Shown: piece by piece, positions 10,967 to 18,500 of the stretch
Position numbering within the stretch: the first letter of the stretch is position 1
How the letters are laid out: the number at the start of each line of letters is the position of its first letter
Assembly: GCA_020853395.1 (NCBI GenBank)
Contig: JADYYY010000005.1
Span: 62,001-126,000 of the forward strand
DNA: 64,000 nucleotides
Reading direction: 5' to 3'
From: Acidobacteriota bacterium
GTDB taxonomy: Bacteria; Acidobacteriota; Vicinamibacteria; Vicinamibacterales; SCN-69-37
Program-made: the position numbers and the translations under genes
Notes under the pieces: generated by a model
Seen by the model: only the letters and a program-made list of their open reading frames with translations
What the model was told of the DNA's origin: nothing
The model's database searches: none

Positions 10967-11009
10967 TCGCACGGGCTGCTCGATCGCGACCGTCCGATCC
11001 GCGATCCGG

Positions 11010-11417
11010 TCACGCGCCGTCCCGGTACTCCGCGAACGAGCTGGGCGTCTCCCACACGCGGACGGCGAACACGTCCAGGCCGTGGTGACGCGCCATGTCG
11101 AAGATGAGCTTCGCGATGTGCTCGACGGTCGGGTTGCTGTCGGTCGTGAACACCGGCTCGTGCAGCGCCTGAAGCGGCTCCACGAGCGGATCGTCGTGGC
11201 GCAGGATCATCTTGTGATCGAGCTCGGCGTCGATCCAGCCTTTGACGATGCGCTTGATGTCGGAGAAGTCGGCGACCATGTTGCGGCTGTCGAGCTCGGC
11301 CGTCCGCACGTCGACTTCGACGACCGCGTTGTGCCCGTGCGGATGCTTGCAGATCCCGTCGTAGTCCAGCAGCCGATGGCCATAACAGAAGTCGATGCGC
11401 TTGGTCACCAGGTACAT
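11010..11417 (-). CDS. queD: 6-carboxytetrahydropterin synthase QueD
   Basis: 135-residue T-fold enzyme converting dihydroneopterin triphosphate to 6-carboxy-tetrahydropterin in queuosine precursor synthesis. Zinc histidines are in CYGHRLL and KHPHGHN, with the catalytic cysteine in DGICKHPHGH; WETPSSFAEY near the end carries the pterin-anchoring glutamate. The ATG at 11417 is preferred (family start MYLVTKRI); TACAGT lies 6 nt upstream of it, a possible leaderless -10 box. It is divergent from queC, which supports the pathway assignment. Confidence 0.92.
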   Translation of the reverse strand: MYLVTKRIDFCYGHRLLDYDGICKHPHGHNAVVEVDVRTAELDSRNMVADFSDIKRIVKGWIDAELDHKMILRHDDPLVEPLQALHEPVFTTDSNPTVEHIAKLIFDMARHHGLDVFAVRVWETPSSFAEYRDGA

Positions 11418-11445
11418 GTCCACACTGTAACCTAGCGCAAGGCCC

Positions 11446-12141
11446 ATGACGTCCGCCGTCCTCTTCTCGGGTGGTCTCGACAGCGCCGTGCTGCTCGCCG
11501 ACGAAGCTGCGCGCTCGGACGTCGTCTGGCCGATTCACGTGCGGACCGGCATGGCGTGGGAGCCGGCGGAAGCACGCGCCATCGAGCGTCTGCTGTCGAG
11601 CGCGCCGTTCGCCGCGCGCACGCGGCCGCTGGCGGCGCTCACGGTCGACATGCGCGAGGTCTATCCGGCAACGCACTGGGCGATCGAAGGACGCGCGCCG
11701 GCGTACGACACGCCGGACGAAGACGTCTACCTCGAGGGCCGCAACATCGTGCTGATCGCGAAGGCCGCGGTGCTCTGCGCGCGGCTGGGCGCCGGCCGCC
11801 TGGTGCTCGGTCCGCTGGCGGGGAACCCGTTTCCCGATGCGACGCCCGAGTTCTTCCGAACGATGGCGGCGGCGATGTCGCTCGGCCTCGGCCGGCCGCT
11901 CGAGATCGCGGCGCCGTTCTCGCGCCTGCACAAGGAAGACGTCGTCCGGCTCGGCGTCGAGCTGCGCGTGCCGCTCGAGCTCACGCTGTCGTGCATGCAG
12001 CCGGCCGGCGAACGTCATTGCGGCCGGTGCAGCAAGTGCCGCGAGCGGCAGGATGCGTTCCGCGTTGCCGGTGTGGCGGACCCGACCGACTACGCCGCCG
12101 TCTGGACCGGCGCGAGCCACACAGACGATCGCTCGACGTGA
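11446..12141 (+). CDS. queC: 7-cyano-7-deazaguanine synthase QueC
   Basis: 231-residue PP-loop ATPase that makes preQ0 from 7-carboxy-7-deazaguanine. The PP-loop SGGLDSAVLL is at residues 8-17; the C-terminal CMQPAGERHCGRCSKC provides the zinc cysteines. The pair queC/queD is divergently arranged with only about 28 nt between starts; queE and queF are not in the window. Queuosine for tRNA modification is the likely end product; no sign of DNA deazapurine (Dpd) genes is seen. Confidence 0.94.
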   Translation: MTSAVLFSGGLDSAVLLADEAARSDVVWPIHVRTGMAWEPAEARAIERLLSSAPFAARTRPLAALTVDMREVYPATHWAIEGRAPAYDTPDEDVYLEGRNIVLIAKAAVLCARLGAGRLVLGPLAGNPFPDATPEFFRTMAAAMSLGLGRPLEIAAPFSRLHKEDVVRLGVELRVPLELTLSCMQPAGERHCGRCSKCRERQDAFRVAGVADPTDYAAVWTGASHTDDRST

Positions 12142-12208
12142 CGTCGGGAGGAACGGACGCGGCACGAGCCGAGCGAGCGCGCGCGCCCGCGCGGACAGCG
12201 ACCCAAGG

Positions 12209-12643
12209 TCACGCGCCTTTCGGAATCTGGATCACGACGTCCGGCGTGAGCTCCAGCTTCCGGCCGCGCAACGGCTGGACCACGCTCGGTGCCGCGCGAA
12301 ACACCTCGCGATCGACGTACCGGAGGATCCGGCCGATCCCGCGCTCGTCCGGCGCGGAGCACACGATCAGCCCGGGGCTCAGCGACGGCGGAAACCGCAG
12401 GTCGTCGACGAAATCGCGATCCAGCGTGATGAGCGTACGGGCCAGCTCGTAGGCGCGTACGAAGTGGTCACGATCGGATGCCCGGCGCAGGCGGGCGTCC
12501 TCGAGCACGAAGAGCACGTCCCACCCGAGCTCCTGCCGCATCAGCGTCACGCTGCCGAGCGGCACGTTGGCGTCGACGTACACGCGCGGCGCGGACCGCC
12601 ACGCGGCTGCGAACGGCTGCAGCTCCGATGCGAGGGTGCCCAT
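12209..12643 (-). CDS. DUF5615 PIN-like protein
   Basis: 144 residues of the DUF5615 (PIN-like, Mut7-C-related) fold. The N-terminal VYVDANVPLGS has the acidic residue of the PIN active site, and the middle has LARTLITLDRDFVDDLRFP, the family's second acidic cluster. The start is the ATG at 12643 because AGGAG sits 7 nt upstream; an ATG at 12658 is in frame. It follows the deoxyhypusine-synthase-like gene by 42 nt and is probably co-transcribed. Members are often toxin-like, but no antitoxin partner is seen here. Function unknown. Confidence 0.75.
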   Translation of the reverse strand: MGTLASELQPFAAAWRSAPRVYVDANVPLGSVTLMRQELGWDVLFVLEDARLRRASDRDHFVRAYELARTLITLDRDFVDDLRFPPSLSPGLIVCSAPDERGIGRILRYVDREVFRAAPSVVQPLRGRKLELTPDVVIQIPKGA

Positions 12644-12685
12644 GGGCCGGCTCCTCATCCAGCCGCGCGTCGCCGGGCGCGCGGC

Positions 12686-13894
12686 TCACGAACGACGGGG
12701 CTCGGTCGGCTTCCGCGCCGCCGAGCGGCGCCTCTCCCGCGTCTTCTTGCGATCCTGCGGCGCGGCCGACGGCGACGGCCGTACCGGCCTGGCCGCCGCG
12801 CCCTGACGCCGCAGCTCGGCCACGAGCGCCTGGCGCTTCGCGTACAGGTTCTTGCGCTTGCGCGTGCCGTGCCGGCTGCCGAGCGCGTACTCACAGAACA
12901 ACGGAAACGCGATCGTCGAATCGCAGTACGCCACGACCGTGTCGGGCAGCACGCCGGGATTCACCTTGCCCCAGCTCACGGCTTCGGACGGCGTCGCGCC
13001 GGACAGCCCGCCCCAGACCACCTGATCCGTCGTCAACTGGATGAAGAAGTCGTTGCCGCCTTTCGGGATGCCGTACACCTCCCAGAGCGTCGGCTGTCCC
13101 TGCAGGTAGAAGTTCTTCGGCGACCCTCCGCCGAGGATCACGCAGCCGTTCTTCTTGCCGTTCAGGATGATCGCGCAGACCTCGTTGACGTCGAGGTTCG
13201 GATCCATCATCAGCGTGCCGCCGGTCATCAGCTCGTGCCACGCGACGTTCATCCCGATCGAGCTGTCGCCGGGCGACGAGGTGTAGATGGGCACGCCGAG
13301 CTTCGCGGCGCGCGCCACGACCGAGTGCTCTTCACAGCCGGGCCGGCGCGCCAGCAGATCCTGCCCGAGCCGGTAGTGGAACTCGGACGTCGACATCGGG
13401 CCGGTCATCCCCGAGCGCACGAGGAAGTCGCGAATGTAGGCGTCCGTCTCGAGCAGCACGGTGGCCGGGAACAGCACGTCGTAGATGCGGATCACCCCGG
13501 CGCGGTACAGCTCGCGATCGTCGAGGAACGGCGAGCCGCGTCGCAGCGTGAAGTTCAGCGCGTAGTGCAGATCGTGGTAGAGGTTCGCCCCCGTGCTGAT
13601 GATGAAGTCGATGAGCCCGTGCTCGATCATCTCGATCACGCAGCCGCCCAACCCGGCCGGCGTGAGCGCGCCGGCCATCGTCAAGCCGATGGTCGTGTCG
13701 TTCTTCGGCGCGAGCATCTTGTCCGCGAAGATGCGGCACGCCTCCGAGAGACGGCCGGCGTTGAATGCCTGGAACCCCTGATCGATCAGCCGGGTGATGG
13801 CCGGGTCACCGCCTGGCCGGTAGTAGGTGATGGGTTGACCAGTGAGGTACTGACGCGGGCCGCGCGCTGGCGACCCCGGGGCTCGATGCGGCAC
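12686..13894 (-). CDS. Deoxyhypusine synthase family protein
   Basis: 402 residues of the NAD-dependent deoxyhypusine synthase family. Family blocks seen include IISTGANLYHDLHYALN, TSSPGDSSIGMNVAW and the active-site segment SEAVSWGKV, with the lysine that forms the enzyme-substrate imine in eukaryotic DHS. Bacteria lack eIF5A, and bacterial relatives mainly act on free polyamines (homospermidine synthase-like), so polyamine chemistry is the likely role (inference). The C-terminal ~45 residues are Arg/Pro/Ala-rich and not part of the fold. The GTG at 13894 has TAAGCT 5 nt upstream and no Shine-Dalgarno. Confidence 0.85.
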   Translation of the reverse strand: MPHRAPGSPARGPRQYLTGQPITYYRPGGDPAITRLIDQGFQAFNAGRLSEACRIFADKMLAPKNDTTIGLTMAGALTPAGLGGCVIEMIEHGLIDFIISTGANLYHDLHYALNFTLRRGSPFLDDRELYRAGVIRIYDVLFPATVLLETDAYIRDFLVRSGMTGPMSTSEFHYRLGQDLLARRPGCEEHSVVARAAKLGVPIYTSSPGDSSIGMNVAWHELMTGGTLMMDPNLDVNEVCAIILNGKKNGCVILGGGSPKNFYLQGQPTLWEVYGIPKGGNDFFIQLTTDQVVWGGLSGATPSEAVSWGKVNPGVLPDTVVAYCDSTIAFPLFCEYALGSRHGTRKRKNLYAKRQALVAELRRQGAAARPVRPSPSAAPQDRKKTRERRRSAARKPTEPRRS

Positions 13895-13899
13895 GGTTC

Positions 13900-13909
13900 A
13901 GCTTACCAT
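13900..13909. promoter_or_regulatory. Overlapping divergent -10 boxes
   Basis: On the minus strand TAAGCT (13900-13905) lies 5 nt before the GTG at 13894. On the plus strand TACCAT (13904-13909) lies 7 nt before the ATG at 13917. The two hexamers share two bases, so the two promoters could not be occupied together. Confidence 0.45.
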
Positions 13910-13916
13910 CTGCTGC

Positions 13917-14324
13917 ATGGACCCTTCGGTCACGATCGCCGTCGCCCTCCTCGTCCCGATCGCGCTGGCGATCGCCATCGCGTACCGCAAGGGACGACGG
14001 CTCCCGGGGGCGCACGTGTTCCGCGCGAGCCGGCTGAGCAAAGGCAACCGCGTGTTTCCCGCGCAGGTGCTCGTGACCCCCGACAGCATCACGCTGTACC
14101 AGCCGCAATGGGTCGGCAGGATCGAGGAGTCCATCCACATCGCGCACGTCTCGTCGATCCGGATCGACACGAACCTCGTGTTCTCGGATGTGTTCATCGA
14201 GACGACCGGCGGCCACAGCCCGATCGTCTGCCACGGACACACGAAGGGCGATGCGGTGAAGATGAAAGCGCTGATCGAGAAGTTCCAGACGGAGCGCTAC
14301 GGGCGTCAGACGCCCATGGCGTGA
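13917..14324 (+). CDS. Membrane-anchored PH-like domain protein
   Basis: 135 residues. One N-terminal membrane helix (about residues 5-23, VTIAVALLVPIALAIAIAY) is followed by a short basic linker and a beta-rich domain. The domain (VFPAQVLVTPDSITLYQPQ ... HIAHVSSIRIDTN ... KGDAVKMKALIEKFQ) resembles bacterial PH-like domains. Function is unknown. The gene is divergent from the deoxyhypusine-synthase-like gene with 22 nt between start codons, and its 3' end overlaps the fabI 3' end by 19 nt on the other strand. Confidence 0.72.
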   Translation: MDPSVTIAVALLVPIALAIAIAYRKGRRLPGAHVFRASRLSKGNRVFPAQVLVTPDSITLYQPQWVGRIEESIHIAHVSSIRIDTNLVFSDVFIETTGGHSPIVCHGHTKGDAVKMKALIEKFQTERYGRQTPMA

Positions 14325-15094
14325 TAGCCGCCGTCCACGATCAGGACCTCGCCCGTGACGGCACGGCCGGCCGGACTCAGCAGGAACACCGCGGCGTCGG
14401 CGACTTCCTCGGCCTCGACCGTGCGCCTGAGCGGCGCGCGATCCCGGTACGTCTGCAGGATCGACGAGAACCCGGCGATGCCGGATGCGGCGAGCGTCTT
14501 GATCGGCCCGGCCGAGATCGCGTTGACGCGGATGTTGCGGGCGCCGAGATCCGCGGCGAGGTAACGGACCGACGATTCGAGCGCGGCTTTCGCGACGCCC
14601 ATGACGTTGTAGTTGGGGAACACGCGCTCAGCGCCCAGATAGCTGAGCGTCAGGATGCTGCCGCTCTGCTGCCGCTCCATGAGCGGGGCCGCGCGCCGCG
14701 CCAGGGCGACGAGCGAGTACGCGCTGACGTCGAGCGCCTTGCGGAAGCCTTCCCGCGACGTCTCGACGAACGGCCTGGCGAGATCCTCGCGATCGGCGAA
14801 CGCCGCCCCGTGCACGAGGAAGTCGAGACGTCCGTAGCGGCGATCGACGGCCTCGAACAGCGCGTCGAGCTCGGCGTCGTTCGTGACGTCGCATGGAAGA
14901 AGGAGCGGATCCGCGAGCGTGCCCGCGAGCTCGCGGACGTTCTCTTCCAGACGTGCGTTCTGGAACGTGAGCGCCACGCGCGCGCCCGCGGCCGCCGCGG
15001 CGCTGGCAATCGCCCACGAAATCGATCGCCTGTTGGCGACCCCCACGACCACGCCGACGTGGTCGGCCAGCGAAAACGACGTCACCGTCGTCAA
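14306..15094 (-). CDS. fabI: Enoyl-[acyl-carrier-protein] reductase FabI
   Basis: 262-residue NADH-dependent reductase of the last step of each fatty-acid elongation round. The short-chain dehydrogenase fold carries FabI-specific features: nucleotide-binding VGVANRRSISWAIA, Y152, and the Y-x6-K pair Y162/K169. The ending TGEVLIVDGGYHAMGV is typical. It is the sensitive target class of triclosan. Its ATG overlaps the stop of the upstream zinc-ribbon gene (ATGA), so the two form an operon. Confidence 0.95.
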   Translation of the reverse strand: MTTVTSFSLADHVGVVVGVANRRSISWAIASAAAAAGARVALTFQNARLEENVRELAGTLADPLLLPCDVTNDAELDALFEAVDRRYGRLDFLVHGAAFADREDLARPFVETSREGFRKALDVSAYSLVALARRAAPLMERQQSGSILTLSYLGAERVFPNYNVMGVAKAALESSVRYLAADLGARNIRVNAISAGPIKTLAASGIAGFSSILQTYRDRAPLRRTVEAEEVADAAVFLLSPAGRAVTGEVLIVDGGYHAMGV

Positions 15095-15708
15095 CGAGGC
15101 CGCTTCTTGTGGCGGTGCCGCCCGGGCCGCGACGGCCGGCCCTGACCGAATCCACCGGATCCACCGGCCACGTTTCCGTTCGCGTGGCCATTCGGCTGGC
15201 CGCGAAAGCGGAATCCGCGCGCCGATCGCGGCTGCGGACGCTGGTGCATGGTGAACTCGGGAATCGGACGCGGCGGCGGCGGTTCGCTGTCCGAGCGCGG
15301 CAGCGTGGCGCGAATGAGCCGCCGATGCCCTGGCCAGACCTCATGGGAGGACCCGTCGGCAGGCGGGGCTTCGTCGACCTCCTCAGCCTCCGCGTGATCC
15401 GGCTCGGACCCGGGCGCGGCGCTCGCTGACATCGGCTCAGGCTCCTCGACGGGAGGGGCGGGCGATGCCGACGGCCGATTGCCGTTCACGCCGGCAAGCA
15501 CCTGATCGTACAGCTCCGAGGTCGCGGGCTTCTTCCGAAGCCGCGGTTCCCTCGCTCCTTTGTAGGGATGCTCCGTATCGCAGGTCGTACAACGGGTTTG
15601 ACGTATCGCGTCTCCGACGAGGGCGACGACCGCATGGTTGGTGATGCGTCGCTCACGCGTACAGTAATCGTCCACAATGTCGCCAAGACGCAGCGGGCGC
15701 TGCTCCAT
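15091..15708 (-). CDS. Zinc-ribbon-like basic protein with RG-rich tail
   Basis: 205 residues. The N-terminal ~55 residues form a conserved-looking module (LRLGDIVDDYCTRERRITNHAV ... RCTTCDTEHPYK). One CxxC pair is intact, but the first knuckle reads CTRE, so a four-cysteine zinc ribbon appears degenerate. An acidic Pro/Ala/Glu linker follows, then a strongly basic tail rich in Arg, Gly and Asn (RGFRFRGQPN ... RHRHKKRPR) that suggests nucleic-acid binding. The ATG at 15708 has GGGAGA upstream. It is translationally coupled to fabI. Function unknown. Confidence 0.75.
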   Translation of the reverse strand: MEQRPLRLGDIVDDYCTRERRITNHAVVALVGDAIRQTRCTTCDTEHPYKGAREPRLRKKPATSELYDQVLAGVNGNRPSASPAPPVEEPEPMSASAAPGSEPDHAEAEEVDEAPPADGSSHEVWPGHRRLIRATLPRSDSEPPPPRPIPEFTMHQRPQPRSARGFRFRGQPNGHANGNVAGGSGGFGQGRPSRPGRHRHKKRPR

Positions 15709-15847
15709 TCAATTCTCCCGACAGGCCTTCGTTTCCGGTTCCTCAGGCGCCCCCGCTCTTCGATGCCGAAGAACGGACTCGAGCGCGCGATCTCCAGGGT
15801 CAGACGGACCCCGATACGGAAGGCAGCTCAATCTTGCAGGTCGTCAA

Positions 15848-15877
15848 AGTCTACCAACAAATCCCGGCAGAGGTCAA
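15848..15877 (-). promoter_or_regulatory. Promoter of the zinc-ribbon gene-fabI operon
   Basis: TTGACC (-35, 15872-15877), 18-nt spacer, TAGACT (-10, 15848-15853) on the minus strand. It predicts a 5' leader of about 130 nt before the ATG at 15708, the longest in the window. I see no known riboswitch in the leader. Confidence 0.5.
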
Positions 15878-15905
15878 AGGTTCATCGACATTGGACGGCC
15901 GAGCG

Positions 15906-17213
15906 TCACCGGCCGTTCGCCGCCGAATCCAGCCACGCCAGCGCCGCCGCCAGCGCGGGATCGCGGCCGCCGGCCAGGCCCTCCGGCGTGAGGGGGATCT
16001 CCTCGTCGGGTACCACGCCGACGCCCTCGAGCCGCGCGCCGGTGGACGTCACGAAATCGCCAACCGCGTACATCAGCACGTCGCCATTCGGCAACTGACG
16101 CGTCGACGCCGGCAGCGCCTGCCCGGCGGTTCGCGTCCCGAACACCCGCACGCGGCCGAGGCTCTGCATCCCGCCCGCGAAACACTCGGACGCGCTCGCC
16201 GTCATGTCGTCCACGAGCAGCGCCACGGGCCCGCCGTAAGGCTCGACGCGGCGGCCGTCGCTCGTCGATCGCCTCGGGTTCGCCCGAAGCTCCAGCTCCA
16301 CGCCGCGCATCTGCACGCGGCCGAGCAGCACCGGCGTCGCGACGAAGTGCCCGGCTATCCCCCGGATCATGTCGGCCAGCCCACCGGGATTGCCCCTGAG
16401 ATCCAGCACGATGCCGTCGGCCTGCCGGAACCGATCGACGGCATCCGCGAACGGCTGGGCGATGGCCGCCATCCATGCCGTGAACCCGATCACGCCGGCC
16501 CGGCGTCCTGCCGGCGTTCGCGCCTCGGTCACGTCGATCCTGACCGGCAGCGCCGGCAGATTGCCGAGCGATACGACCTCGCCGCGATCCAGCTCGCGCT
16601 GAACCGCAATCGTCTCGACGTCGCCATGCGGCGTCCGGCGGGTCATCTCGACGACGGAGGCTGGCGCGCCGTGAAGCCGCCGATACACGTCCTGCCAGAG
16701 GATCAGCCGCTCTCGCCGACCGGCCGGCAACGGCGCGGACGCGCCCGGCACGGGCTGGCCATCGATCGACAGCAGCACGTCGCCCGCCTGCAGCCCGGCA
16801 CGGAAGGCCGACGACGACGGATCGACGCGCGTGACGAGCGTCCCGCCATCGCTCATCCGGAAGTCGATCGACACCACCGCGGCACCCGGCCAGGATCTGC
16901 CCGCCGATCCACCGGTGATGAGCGTGAAGTGCGACCGGCCGAGCCGCTCGATCATCGCGCGAATGACGTCCCGCGCCGCCTCGGGCGTATCGGCCGCTTC
17001 GAGCTTCGGGTCGAGCTCCGCGCGCACGGCCGGCCAGTCCAGGCCGCCGAACGACGGGTCGTAGAACGTCTCGTTCACCGTCGTCCAGACGAGCTCGAAC
17101 GATGCCCGGAGAGACTGTTTCCAGTCCTGGCCAGCGGCGCCGCGCATCGGCGCCGCCATCGCCGCGGCGACGATCAGAAGAGGCGCGACGCGGCGGACGC
17201 GGGCGCGCCTCAC
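15906..17213 (-). CDS. S41-family (C-terminal processing-type) peptidase
   Basis: 435 residues with a signal peptide (about 1-29), an N-terminal helical region, a PDZ-like domain (about 100-190, with FRAGLQAGDVLLSIDGQPVPG) and an S41 catalytic domain. The substrate loop is GIVLDLRGNPGGLADMIRG and the serine nucleophile region is DDMTASASECFAGG. It acts outside the cytoplasm. Its start overlaps the upstream gene's stop by 4 nt. Size and order fit the tail-specific/CtpA-like group; the substrate is unknown. Confidence 0.9.
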   Translation of the reverse strand: MRRARVRRVAPLLIVAAAMAAPMRGAAGQDWKQSLRASFELVWTTVNETFYDPSFGGLDWPAVRAELDPKLEAADTPEAARDVIRAMIERLGRSHFTLITGGSAGRSWPGAAVVSIDFRMSDGGTLVTRVDPSSSAFRAGLQAGDVLLSIDGQPVPGASAPLPAGRRERLILWQDVYRRLHGAPASVVEMTRRTPHGDVETIAVQRELDRGEVVSLGNLPALPVRIDVTEARTPAGRRAGVIGFTAWMAAIAQPFADAVDRFRQADGIVLDLRGNPGGLADMIRGIAGHFVATPVLLGRVQMRGVELELRANPRRSTSDGRRVEPYGGPVALLVDDMTASASECFAGGMQSLGRVRVFGTRTAGQALPASTRQLPNGDVLMYAVGDFVTSTGARLEGVGVVPDEEIPLTPEGLAGGRDPALAAALAWLDSAANGR

Positions 17214-17986
17214 CGGCCGATCAACGCCTTCACCTCGGCGGGCGGATCGAACGCGCCGGGAGGGACCACGTCGTACTCGAAGCTGGCGATGGTCAACCGC
17301 TGCTCGAATCCGAGCGCCCGCTGCACGAACACCGTGGGCTGCACGAGCGCGCCGAACCTTCGATACTCGCGAAGCACGTTCACCATCGAGACGACGCCCT
17401 GAGCCGTCGCACGCGACGCCTCGGATCCGATCTGAAACCCGGCCTCGGCATCGAAGTACTCGATCTGCTCGCTGCCGGAGGCCAGCACGACGCGCACTCG
17501 ATACGCTGGCCGTCCATCGAAGTCGATCCGGCCGGTGGTGGTCATCTCGCGCACGCGAGACGCGTCGTGCAGTTGACTGTCGAACGTGGCGTCGTCAGCC
17601 AGCTCCGAAAGCTGGCGGCCGGTCAGCAGCTCGGGGCCGGAGACGGGGCTGACGGACCATCCGACGGTGCCGTTGTAGCCGTTCTCGATGCGCCCGAGGG
17701 CCGGCACCGTGACGCGCGACAGCAGCTTTGCCGGCCGGGCGGAGAGGATCTCCAGATCGCCGGAGATCCCCTGCGCCTGGATCTCGAACTTCCCTCGCGC
17801 ACGAATGGACGAGATGGCGGCGAGCGCCTTCTCACCGCCGATCGCCTGGACATGGCGGGCGACGAGATCACGCCCGGACGGGAGCGCGTCCTGGAGCTCG
17901 AGCCGTCCGGCCGCGAAAGGCGCGGCAGCCAGCAGCCCGATCAGAGCGACGATGATGGCGGCGGTGGCACGGGCGGGTGGGATCAT
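17210..17986 (-). CDS. Secreted outer-membrane lipoprotein-sorting-like protein
   Basis: 258 residues with a signal peptide (IIVALIGLLAAAPFAAG). The mature part has AIGGEKALAAISSIRARGKFEI, then repeating beta-strand segments such as GWSVSPVSGPELLTG and YRVRVVLASGSEQIEYFDAEAG. This layout resembles LolA/LppX-like proteins common in Acidobacteria, but I cannot assign a function. The ATG at 17986 has TACAAT 9 nt upstream. It is the first gene of an operon with the S41 peptidase (4-nt overlap). Confidence 0.72.
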   Translation of the reverse strand: MIPPARATAAIIVALIGLLAAAPFAAGRLELQDALPSGRDLVARHVQAIGGEKALAAISSIRARGKFEIQAQGISGDLEILSARPAKLLSRVTVPALGRIENGYNGTVGWSVSPVSGPELLTGRQLSELADDATFDSQLHDASRVREMTTTGRIDFDGRPAYRVRVVLASGSEQIEYFDAEAGFQIGSEASRATAQGVVSMVNVLREYRRFGALVQPTVFVQRALGFEQRLTIASFEYDVVPPGAFDPPAEVKALIGR

Positions 17987-17995
17987 CAGCTTTCG

Positions 17996-18001
17996 ATTGT
18001 A
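17996..18001 (-). promoter_or_regulatory. -10 box before the S41 operon
   Basis: TACAAT on the minus strand, ending 9 nt before the ATG at 17986, so the leader would be only about 2-3 nt. No convincing -35 at the ideal distance. Confidence 0.4.
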
Positions 18002-18047
18002 CGCCGGGCACCCGCGGAGTAACCTAGACGGAACGTCAGCAGGCGGC

Positions 18048-18266
18048 ATGCTCAAAGGCTCGCGACCGGCCATCATCCATCGTATCCAGCCCGTCTCCAT
18101 TCACGGTCAGATCTCGCTCGACGTGTTCTGGATCGATCCGGAAGACCCCGAAGGGGAAATTCGGCACGCGAGGGTGGGAGCCGAAGCGGCTCCCCGCAAC
18201 ATGGAAGCCGGAGATCGCGTCACCCTCCACTACCTCATGGGCGTCGTCACGGAAATCCGGAAGTAG
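18048..18266 (+). CDS. Small beta-rich hypothetical protein
   Basis: 72 residues, no signal or membrane helix. The sequence alternates hydrophobic and polar residues (IIHRIQPVSIHGQISLDVFW ... GDRVTLHYLMGVVTEIRK), suggesting a small beta-barrel. No family recognised. It is divergent from the S41 operon with 61 nt between starts and is followed within 25 nt by a strong intrinsic terminator, which argues for a real, monocistronic gene. An AGG lies 4 nt before the ATG. Confidence 0.65.
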   Translation: MLKGSRPAIIHRIQPVSIHGQISLDVFWIDPEDPEGEIRHARVGAEAAPRNMEAGDRVTLHYLMGVVTEIRK

Positions 18267-18287
18267 AGAACGGCCGCGGCCGTACAA

Positions 18288-18315
18288 AAAAAGGCCCGCG
18301 TGAGCGGGCCTTTTT
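18288..18315. terminator. Bidirectional rho-independent terminator
   Basis: Perfect stem AAAAAGGCCCGC / GCGGGCCTTTTT with loop GTGA (18300-18303). A-tract on one side and T-tract on the other, so it can end transcription from both the small gene at 18048-18266 and the minus-strand DGQHR unit. It is the best intrinsic terminator in the window. Confidence 0.92.
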
Positions 18316-18361
18316 CGCGAACCACCTGGCTCCCCAGCTCTTCACGGCGAATGCCGCAAAT

Positions 18362-18493
18362 TCAGGTCGTCCGCTGACAACTTCTGAGAGCAATGCGCGT
18401 GCCGTGTTCGAAGCCATGGTTCTCGAAGAGCCAGCGCGACAGCGGAGACCGATGAGCATCCCGCATGCTCACAAAGAGCACGCCGGTGCTCAT
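18362..18493 (-). CDS. Micro-ORF, SymE/AbrB-like fragment
   Basis: 43 codons starting at the ATG at 18493, 7 nt after the stop of the DGQHR gene, with GAGG placed 5 nt before the start. The centre reads SPLSRWLFENHGFEHGTRIAL. It resembles the RWL-x4-GF-x2-G core of SymE-type (AbrB-fold) proteins, but the product is much shorter than usual SymE. It may be a coupled small gene or a truncated remnant. The terminator at 18288-18315 lies directly behind it. The assignment is by motif only. Confidence 0.45.
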   Translation of the reverse strand: MSTGVLFVSMRDAHRSPLSRWLFENHGFEHGTRIALRSCQRTT

Positions 18494-18500
18494 CTCGGCC

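Noticed and set aside
10967-11009. Terminator after usp
   Set aside because: No stable stem with a T-tract.
11010-12141. queC/queD as part of a DNA 7-deazaguanine (Dpd) defence system
   Set aside because: No dpdA, dpdB, dpdC or helicase/nuclease genes nearby; ordinary queuosine synthesis explains the pair.
11837-15145. A 1100-codon frame across queC, dhs-like and fabI
   Set aside because: Runs over several well-supported genes; Arg/Pro/Ala-rich translation and no family.
15709-15847. Riboswitch in the 130-nt leader of the zinc-ribbon gene-fabI operon
   Set aside because: No known riboswitch consensus or convincing nested stems seen by eye.
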